Notes under the pieces: model-generated
What the model saw: the letters and a program-made list of their open reading frames with translations, nothing else
What the model was told of the DNA's origin: nothing
Databases searched by the model: none
Shown: positions 57,345-64,000 of the stretch, piece by piece
Position numbering within the stretch: position 1 is the first letter of the stretch
Layout of the letters: each line of letters opens with the position of its first letter
NCBI RefSeq assembly: GCF_004011695.2
Contig: NC_082411.1
Location: 1,472,001 to 1,536,000, forward strand
Length of the DNA: 64,000 bases
Source of the DNA: Ascochyta rabiei
Taxonomy: Eukaryota > Ascomycota > Dothideomycetes > Pleosporales > Didymellaceae
Direction: 5' to 3'
Position numbers and translations under genes: made by a program

Positions 57345-59032
57345 TTACAACCTCTCCTTCTGCAGACCCTTCCAGCCCCACTCAGCAGCAATCAGCTCGG
57401 CAGCGCGCTCACCGATACCGAGAACAGTCAGCATAGGGTTGATTGTGGGCATCTCTGGGAATACACCCGCATCTGCGATACGGACGTTCTGCAGACCGCG
57501 AATCTTCAACTCGGGGTCAACAACAGCGTACTCGTCCTTCTTCACGTCACCCATCTTGGTGGTACCAGCAGGGTGGTACACGGTGTGTGCGACGCGGCGA
57601 CCGTACTCGGACAACTCCTCGTCGGTCTGGAGCTTAGGGCCGGGAGCCACTTCGCGCTTGATCCAGTCCTTGAAAGGTGCTTGCTTGGCGATCTCACGGG
57701 CAGCCTTGAGACCGGCGACAATGGTGGCGGCGTCGTAGCCCTCGGGGTCGGTGAAGTAGCGGAAGTCCAGAGCAGGCTTGACGTTGGGGTCGGAAGAGGT
57801 GAGGTAGATGCGGCCGCGGGAGCGGGGGCGGGGGATGTTAGGAGTCATGCAGAAGGCGTCGATGGGAGAGTCGTAGCCGAGTCTGAAGATCTGTCAGTTT
57901 CTTGTTGGATATTTACCTACTGGCCAACTTACCGTGTGGTGTTCAGGCAGAAAGGAATCTGGTAGCAGTGCATCATGATATCGGCGATCTCGCCGTCCGA
58001 GCCTGCAGCGTTGGCAACCTCGCGGCGGAGGAAGATACCAGCATCTGAGTCCATGGTGGTCATGTTTTGGGGAACAGGCTTGTTCAGCTCCCACAGGATA
58101 ATACTCTCCGGGTGGTCGAGCAGGTTCTCGCCAACACCGGGAAGGTCCTTGACAAGAGGAATGCCGAGCTCTCCAAGCTGCTGCTTGGGGCCGAGACCGG
58201 ACAGAAGCATGAGGCGAGGGGTGTCGACGGCGCCAGCGCAGAGGATGGTCTCAGCCTTGGGGTTCAGTGTTCGCCTCTCGCCATCCTGGAATGTGACATT
58301 GATGCCAGTGACCTTGTTGCCCTGAACGTTGACCTTGCTGACCCAGGCGTTTGTGAGAACGGTCAAGTTCTCCCGCTTCTCCGAGCCGTTGAGGATAGGG
58401 TGGATGTAGGCTACACTAGCGCTGCTGCGGTGGCCAGTATCAGGGTTGTAGGAGACGTTGAAGAAACCGACTGAGGGCTTCAAGGCGCCGGTGTGCTTGA
58501 TCTCGTGGTTGAAGTCCTCGATTATAGGAATGTCCATGGCCTTGGAGCACGAGTCGATCCAGTCCAGGCAGAGCTGGTTGCGGTGCCTCTTGTGAACGGG
58601 CTGAACGGTGTTGCGGAGGTTGTCAAGCACACGCATGAAGGTCTTGAAGCTCCAGCCAATACAACCTTGCTCTTCCCATCTCTTGCAGTCATACTCGAAT
58701 GGTCGGAAAGAAATGAGGGTGTTGTGCGATGAACAGCCACCCAGAACCTTAGCACGAGAGTGGCGAATGTGCGAGTTGCCGTTGGGCTGCTCAGTGGTGC
58801 CGTAGTCGTAGTCAAGCTCACCACCAAGAAGGTTCAACCAGTCCTTCAAGAGGAGGACACGGTCATCTTTGAAGTCACTTGGTCCGGCCTCAATCAAGAG
58901 GACCTTCTTGTTGGGCAGGTATTCAGTAAGACGAGATGCAATGACACAGCCTGCTGTGCCACCACCTACGATGACGAAATCGTACTCGGCATCCTTGGGA
59001 ATGGAGGTAACAGTCTCGTGGTTGGGTGCCAT
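57345..59032 (-). CDS. Choline oxidase-like GMC oxidoreductase
   Basis: Two exons (57933-59032, 57345-57882) encode 545 aa around a 50-nt intron (GTAAGT, AACTGAC branch, TCAG). GMC flavoenzyme motifs in order: FVIVGGGTAGCVIASRL (FAD-binding), KVLLIEAGP, KVLGGCSSHNTLISFRPFEY, ETILCAGAVDTPRLMLLSGL, PGVGENLLDHPE and HTVYHPAGTTKMG with the active-site His. The His of GGCSSHN is in the position that holds covalent FAD in choline oxidase. Family knowledge makes this an oxidase taking choline to betaine aldehyde and glycine betaine with oxygen as acceptor. The divergent neighbour is a betaine aldehyde dehydrogenase, which strongly supports the assignment. The stop overlaps a GTAAGT donor-like hexamer (see findings). 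Confidence 0.9.
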
Positions 59033-60005
59033 TGTTGTGGAGTTGAGGATGGGATAAGCAACGGTATTTCTCGACCTCCCTTTGGTTATATAGAGGGTCG
59101 TCGAGACAGCGGGCTCTATAGTAGTGCGGAGCTAGCTGCAGAAAATTTGATAACGTCTTCTAACTTGACAGCTTCAGGGCCTGGCGGGTGCACGTACGCT
59201 GTGTCGAGACAGATCAGACGATACGTGAAGGGACCGGCGAGGCTGTGAAAGTCGGGAGGAATCCGGCTGCAAAGAATGCATTTTGCCTTCCCGGAAAAGA
59301 CGTGCTAGACGGCCGCTCTTCGGATAGTGCGGGCTGCCGCACGTGCGTTTGGTGATGTCAGCGGTGCATGAAGTTTCCGTGTTCCAACGGCGAAGGCAAG
59401 ATAGGCGAGTCGCTGGGCCGTCAGAGAGCGATTGGCGCTCCTGCAGTGCCGTCCAGTCCTCTTGACTGCCGCCTGCTTGCACCGTTGCGGCTGATCAGCT
59501 AACTGAACATGTCGTGCAACCAAGCCAAATGCATCAGAGAAAATATCCGATGATGCACGTACAAGGCTGCAAGGTCGCATTCAGCGCTAGACCCCGCCGT
59601 ACTTTTTCGACCATGGCAGGAATCCCTGCTAGCGCGGGCTCGGGCGGTGAGGCGGCAAGGCAAGCAACACGACGGCTGTCGACAACTCACGCCTCGAATC
59701 GTTATCGTGTTGAGCCGTGTGAAAGTCTACATTCAGACACTAGATCCTGCACTGCACAGGAAGGGTCACTCAAGAACAATTTCTGCATATAGCCCTGTCA
59801 GCCACAACCAACCTTCGTTCTCTCGTGAGTACCCTGCAGAGCTGTTCGAGGGGAAAGCTTCGTCACCGCGCGGCGATGAATTATTTGTGCTGATGGCTTC
59901 CCAGGTCGATCAACAGCGTGATTAAAACCAGCAGCTACGCTCTGTGTGACAACTCTTGTAGTTGATTACCAAAAAAAAAGCACTCCCAGAAACACCCCGC
60001 CCAGC
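59033..60005. other. Shared divergent promoter of the choline oxidase/BADH pair
   Basis: About 970 nt between two genes of one pathway; likely shared regulation by choline or nitrogen status. A TATA-like element for the minus-strand gene is listed separately. No gene was accepted inside. Confidence 0.55.
59087..59094 (-). promoter_or_regulatory. TATA-like element of the choline oxidase gene
   Basis: On the minus strand CTATATAA lies about 55 nt upstream of the ATG at 59032, a plausible core-promoter position if the leader is short. Confidence 0.5.
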
Positions 60006-61517
60006 ATGTCGCTCCCATACGCGCCACGCTTCGCCTACTACGATGGCAAGCTTCAGCCTGGCAGCTCGAACTCGTCCTTCAAGACTATCGATCCCGCCAC
60101 CGCAGCACCTCTGGCTGAAATCCACACCACCACAAACGCTGCCATTGACGCTGCCATTACCTCGGCCCAGAAGGCCTTCCCAGCGTGGTCCGCAACACCT
60201 CCAATTGAGCGCGCCCGTGTTCTCCAGCGAGCGGCAGCCATCCTTCGCGCGCGGAACGATGAGCTGGCAAGGATCGAGACGAGCGACACCGGAAAGCCTT
60301 TCTCCGAGACATCGACAGTTGACGTAGTGACGGGCGCTGACGTGCTGGAGTACTTCGCGAACATGGTCGGCAGTGGAGGCATGAACGGCGAGACGGCACA
60401 GCTGCGACCGGACGCATGGGTATATACGACCAAGAACTCGCTCGGCGTGTGTGCTGGCATTGGCGCGTGGAACTACCCCATCCAGATTGCGCTCTGGAAG
60501 TCGGCGCCGTGTCTGGCAGCAGGAAACTGCATGGTCTACAAGCCATCCGAGTTCACGCCACTGCACGCGCAAGTGCTGGCCTCCGTCTACGCTGAAGCTG
60601 GCGTCCCCCCTGGTGTCTTCAACGTTGTCCAAGGCGGTGGCGAGGTGGGTGCTTACCTGACCAAGCACCCAAGCATTGCGAAGGTCAGCTTCACTGGCCA
60701 AGTTTCTACAGGCCGCAAGGTCGCGGGCAGCGCTGCAGGCGAGATGAAGTACGTGACCATGGAGCTTGGCGGCAAGTCCGCCTGCGTCATCCTCCCAGAC
60801 GCCGATCTCGAACAAGCCGTCGACGGCGCCATGATGGCCAACTTCTTCTCCACAGGCCAGGTCTGCACAAACGGTACCCGTGTCTTCATTCCTGAAGCCA
60901 TCAAAGCCGACTTCGAGAAGCTGCTCTTGGAGAAAATCCAACACATCCGTCCCGGCGATCTACACGACCCAAACACCAACTTCGGCCCCTTGGTGTCGAG
61001 ACCGCACTACGAGAAGGTCAAGCAGTACATCAAGCACGGAATCGAGAGCGACAAAGCGACACTACTGTGCGGCGGCGCGGAGACGCCCTCGTGGGTTGCC
61101 CAACACTCCAACAAGGCCTACCAGAACGGGTACTGGGTGCAACCCACCGTCTTCACCGACTGCAAGGACAGCATGAAGATTGTGCAAGAAGAAATTTTTG
61201 GCCCCGTCATGTCCATCCTAACATACAAGACCGTGGACGAGGTTGTTGCGCGCGCCAACAACACCGACGTCGGACTCGCTGCAGGCGTCTTCACAAAGGA
61301 CCTGAACCTCGCCCACCAGGTCATCGCTAAGCTGGAGGCAGGCATCACCTGGGTCAACACCTGGGGCGAGAGCCCGGCAGAGATGAGCGTCGGCGGGTGG
61401 AAGATGAGCGGCGTGGGCGTTGAGAACGGAAAGAAGGGGCTCGAGGCGTGGGTGAGGAATAAGAGCACGCTCGTCGAGATGGGAGGTCTGGTCCCGACCG
61501 TCTTTGCAAAGTTGTAG
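60006..61517 (+). CDS. Betaine aldehyde dehydrogenase
   Basis: Single-exon 503-aa NAD(P)-dependent aldehyde dehydrogenase. ALDH signatures in order: GAWNYPIQIALWKSAPCLAA and AGNCMVYKPSE (cofactor fold), SFTGQVSTGRKVAGSAAG, VTMELGGKSACVILPDAD (general-base Glu), FFSTGQVCTNGTRVFIPEAI (catalytic Cys), and NTWGESPAEMSVGGWKMSGV. Closest in style to betaine aldehyde dehydrogenases, which oxidise betaine aldehyde to glycine betaine. The C-terminus FAKL ends in AKL, a match to the peroxisomal PTS1 signal. The start is ATG 60006 (MSLPYAPRFAYYDGKLQPG); an upstream in-frame sequence with a basic stretch starts at a non-ATG codon. It shares a divergent promoter with the choline oxidase gene. Confidence 0.93.
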   Translation: MSLPYAPRFAYYDGKLQPGSSNSSFKTIDPATAAPLAEIHTTTNAAIDAAITSAQKAFPAWSATPPIERARVLQRAAAILRARNDELARIETSDTGKPFSETSTVDVVTGADVLEYFANMVGSGGMNGETAQLRPDAWVYTTKNSLGVCAGIGAWNYPIQIALWKSAPCLAAGNCMVYKPSEFTPLHAQVLASVYAEAGVPPGVFNVVQGGGEVGAYLTKHPSIAKVSFTGQVSTGRKVAGSAAGEMKYVTMELGGKSACVILPDADLEQAVDGAMMANFFSTGQVCTNGTRVFIPEAIKADFEKLLLEKIQHIRPGDLHDPNTNFGPLVSRPHYEKVKQYIKHGIESDKATLLCGGAETPSWVAQHSNKAYQNGYWVQPTVFTDCKDSMKIVQEEIFGPVMSILTYKTVDEVVARANNTDVGLAAGVFTKDLNLAHQVIAKLEAGITWVNTWGESPAEMSVGGWKMSGVGVENGKKGLEAWVRNKSTLVEMGGLVPTVFAKL

Positions 61518-61986
61518 GTATCACTTTCTGGATTCTGGAGTCGAGGAATGTATATGTATGTATCTTGCCATTGTCTTCAATATACCCTCATCACATCATT
61601 TTCGCCGAGCAAAACAATACCGCTGTTTGTCGTCCTCAAGGTGTTTGTTCAGATGCAACTTGAGAAGTCGATAAAAGTTCATTCGGAGCCGAATCTCTGG
61701 GTTCACAAGGCGTATAGCTGACGACAGGAGTATAGTGAAATGAATAGACTCGAGCAGAACATGCATCTCAGGCGGCGTTCACGCCATCGTGGGCCACCAC
61801 CACTGCATCGCCTCTAACCGCCACCGTCCCAACCCTCGCTCTTCTTCACAGGCGATGCATCTTGACCACGCCATGCAAGCAGCCTCCTCCCTCAGCCAAC
61901 GCAAACCGACTTTCCGAAGCCTCGGTCTGGCAATTCTCATGTCCTCCCACGACATTCCACTCTTCTCCTCAGCACTCGCAGCCTCC
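61518..61986. other. Convergent spacer
   Basis: About 470 nt between BADH and the UPF0303 gene; presumed 3' UTRs. A CCACCACTGCATCGCC-type CA-rich tract lies near 61795. Nothing else seen. Confidence 0.4.
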
Positions 61987-62532
61987 TCACCCCTTCCTCT
62001 GCAACCCTTGCACCAAACCCTCCAACTCCTCGATAATCACCTGATGATCATCCCACTGCTTAAGTCCACTAACCACAACGACAGCAACGGGGCCCTCCAC
62101 CCCTTGGACAAAAACCGGCACCCCACCCCCATGGATAGCATACTCGGCCGCGCGCTCCCCAAGCCCCATCTTGACCGCAAACTGCTGCTCGTCCCCCGCG
62201 AACCGGTTGTGCAGCTGCCACGTGCTAACCTGCCACCGCACCACCGCGCTGCGCTTCCGCGCCACCCACACGTCGTTGTCTGGCGTCGTCCCCGCGCGCG
62301 TCGCGCTGTGGAAGAGCACGTGGGCTGGCGTGTGGATTGTCGAGATGTGCACTACGGCTGGCTTGTTGAACGAGAGCAGCCGCGTTCGTAGCGCGATTCC
62401 GAGCTCGAAGGCTACCGTTGCGTTCCAGTACGGGAGTGTGTGGGCGGTTTCTTGCGCCGCGATGGTGGCGAGGTCGCGGGGCGCTTCGCCGAGGGGTTTG
62501 GGCTGTGGGATGAGGGAGTCGTGGGTTGCCAT
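61987..62532 (-). CDS. UPF0303 (heme-degrading-like DUF336 superfamily) protein
   Basis: Single-exon 181-aa protein of the Ybr137w/UPF0303 family. Family blocks: FELGIALRTRLLSF near residue 45, TPDNDVWVARKRSAVVRW in the centre, and EYAIHGGGVPVFVQG with KQWDDHQVIIEELEG at the C-terminus. The fold belongs to the GlcG/HbpS (DUF336-like) superfamily. The yeast member binds tail-anchored protein targeting factors, so a chaperone role has been proposed; the biochemical function is not settled. The length matches the family (about 170-190 aa). The start is the first ATG, and the gene is convergent with BADH. Confidence 0.88.
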   Translation of the reverse strand: MATHDSLIPQPKPLGEAPRDLATIAAQETAHTLPYWNATVAFELGIALRTRLLSFNKPAVVHISTIHTPAHVLFHSATRAGTTPDNDVWVARKRSAVVRWQVSTWQLHNRFAGDEQQFAVKMGLGERAAEYAIHGGGVPVFVQGVEGPVAVVVVSGLKQWDDHQVIIEELEGLVQGLQRKG

Positions 62533-63152
62533 CTTCTTTTTCTCTTTTTCTCTTCAGAGTGGTTGGCTGTATTTGTTTTGGGGAGTTTGGACGGTTGGTC
62601 TGGGATTGGGGGTTTTATGTGTTTGAGCGGCTGGTTGGCACGTGTTCCCCGCTGTTTTGTAGTGTCGTGGGGAGTTAAGTTACTATGATATTAGAGGATC
62701 CACAGATGCTGCGACTGTTGGAATTGCCGTTTTGGGATGCGCTAGTGGGGTAAGGTTTGATGGGCCGAGTGTCTTTTACCATCACTCTTTTGATCGCAAC
62801 TCTTGCCAGGCCGATAACGTTAGCAAAGCCTACATGTATACAGCAACACTATGCACCCATATTGTATCGTACTACGAGTAAACGACTCAAAACTCTAGCA
62901 AAGACAAATGAGATGCCACATCGACAAAACACCACGATTCGCGACTCGGACGAGAAAACGTAGATTCTTGCAGGACTATACATGGAAGGTGGAATAAGGG
63001 AAAATGCCATAGCTGCCATGAAAAGGCCATCTATGCGTGTCCTCAATTAAAACAGACGGCGAAACACGACGTAGCGAATTATGGTCGCCTCCCCAAAAAC
63101 GCCGGGTGATGCAAAAGTCTTCAAGCGAAGTCAAGTGAAGCGTGGCGGGGTG
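62533..63152. other. Intergenic region, nothing recognised
   Basis: About 620 nt between two minus-strand genes: promoter of the UPF0303 gene and 3' UTR of the M28 peptidase gene. No gene or repeat seen. Confidence 0.4.
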
Positions 63153-64000
63153 TTAGCCCTGCGCCAGCATGTCCGCCGCGCGATCGAGCACATCCGCCGT
63201 CTTCTTGATCTGCTCCTTCGCGCGCGCCCAATCCTTCTTGTCGATTGCGTCGCGCGCGAAGGGGAAGACGCTGCTCTCCAGCCCGTTGGCGCTCGAGGGG
63301 GCGAAGAGGACGTGTTTGAATTGCTCACGGCCGGGTAACTATCGTAAATGTCAGTGTCTGTGAGGCGAACTGGAAATACAGGGAGAGGACGTACCCCGCG
63401 CGGACTCGTGTCTTTGGGGTCGGTGGGGAGGTCGAGGAGCATGCTCTCGAAGCGTGCCTTTTTGTTGTTGTGGTTGATTCTCTGCATGGTGACGCCGCTG
63501 GTTTCGAAGCCACCGGTGGCGTATACTTGGTTGTACCAGAAGGTCTCCCACTTGTGGAATTCCTCCGTCTTCGCCTTCAGCCCGCTCAGGCTCTGCACCA
63601 AGGGCTCAAACATCTCAATGTCGAAGTCGCCGCCTGCCTTCTCGGTGCTATCGAGCAGCGCCTGGCCTTCCATTTGCAGGTGGGATGCGTAGTTTGTGAG
63701 GTGCAGCGGCATGATGGGTTCCTGGCTGAGCTCGAGGATGAGCAGGACCCAGAGCTGTGCGAGGATGGTGTGGTACTGAAAGCCGGGGTCGATGTGCTGC
63801 GCCATCCAGTCGAAGGTTTCGTAGCAGCTTCCCGCCATGGGATTGGAGTGTGCGGTTTCCGAGGCCGCGAAGCCAAAGTCGATCGAAGAGGTGCCGGCTA
63901 TGAACTGAAAGGGTGCAGAGTCGCGGTTCGCGGCGAGATTGCCGAGCCGGGAGCCCTGCATTTCCCAGACCTCCTTGAACGTCCTGTTCTCGTTGTGCGG
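63153..64000 (-). CDS. M28 glutamate-carboxypeptidase-like protein, 3' part (cut by window end)
   Basis: Two exons are in the window (63395-64000 and beyond; 63153-63338) around a 56-nt intron (GTACGT..ATAG). The visible 263 residues are the C-terminal part of a glutamate carboxypeptidase II / NAALADase-type protein with the TFR dimerisation domain: RTFKEVWEMQ, then a catalytic-domain end QFIAGTSSIDFGF and MAQHIDPGFQYH, followed by LAQLWVLLILELSQEPIMPL, NHNNKKARFESMLLDLP, and, across the junction, LPGREQFKHVLFAPSS with WARAKEQIKKTADVLDRAAD. The final exon matches the family C-terminus. The N-terminal signal anchor, PA domain and most zinc ligands lie outside the window. Fungal members (vacuolar Tre1/Vps70-like) act as receptors or exopeptidases. 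Confidence 0.9.

Noticed and set aside
49053..61517. A betaine gene cluster joining BTA1 with choline oxidase and BADH
   Set aside because: Several unrelated genes and a pseudogene lie between, and betaine-lipid synthesis uses SAM and diacylglycerol, not glycine betaine.
1..64000. tRNA genes, rRNA, riboswitches and CRISPR arrays
   Set aside because: A by-eye scan for T-loop-like GTTCRA motifs and regular spacer repeats found none with a cloverleaf or array; a tRNAscan-SE run would be decisive.

Overview
The window looks like nuclear DNA of a filamentous ascomycete, most likely a Dothideomycete (Pleosporales-like). The evidence is mostly 44-60 nt introns (a few of 80-125 nt) with GTRNGT donors, CTRAC/CTAAC branch sites and TAG/CAG acceptors; genes on both strands without operons; a HET-domain fragment; a fused betaine-lipid synthase; UPF0303, seipin and PEX14 orthologues; and one AT-rich inverted-repeat element. 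The organism call is an inference from gene content and intron style. No rRNA, tRNA, CRISPR or prokaryotic features were seen.

Layout. 0.4-3.5 kb: guanine deaminase and an F-box/C2H2 protein. 3.6-6.1 kb: a broken HET domain running into a caspase-like domain whose catalytic His is Asn, then a 21-bp minisatellite. 6.2-9.4 kb: glycine dehydrogenase (P-protein). 10.5-13.2 kb: a multi-C2H2 protein and a PARP-type zinc-finger protein. 13.6-20.9 kb: a large mitochondrial-type orphan and an acidic disordered protein. 21.8-27.1 kb: seipin, PEX14 and an orphan. 27.4-27.8 kb: a MITE-like element. 28.4-33.1 kb: a secreted M20 peptidase, an HSL-type alpha/beta hydrolase and a P-TEFb-type cyclin. 34.7-40.6 kb: a small CHZ-motif protein, an orphan, pantothenate kinase and a zinc-ribbon-like protein. 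40.8-46.0 kb: a TRF/Taz1-like telomere factor and a GDT1 cation transporter. 47.1-54.2 kb: a peroxidase relic, betaine-lipid synthase and an alcohol dehydrogenase pseudogene. 55-64 kb: an orphan, a divergent choline oxidase/betaine aldehyde dehydrogenase pair, a UPF0303 protein and the 3' end of an M28 glutamate-carboxypeptidase-like gene.

How the genes relate. Most are unrelated housekeeping genes. The one convincing functional pair is choline oxidase and betaine aldehyde dehydrogenase, which share a divergent promoter and together convert choline to glycine betaine. Both decayed genes (peroxidase, alcohol dehydrogenase) flank the betaine-lipid synthase gene, which itself is intact. Exon models were built by hand from splice motifs and frame continuity; alternative starts are stated where they exist.
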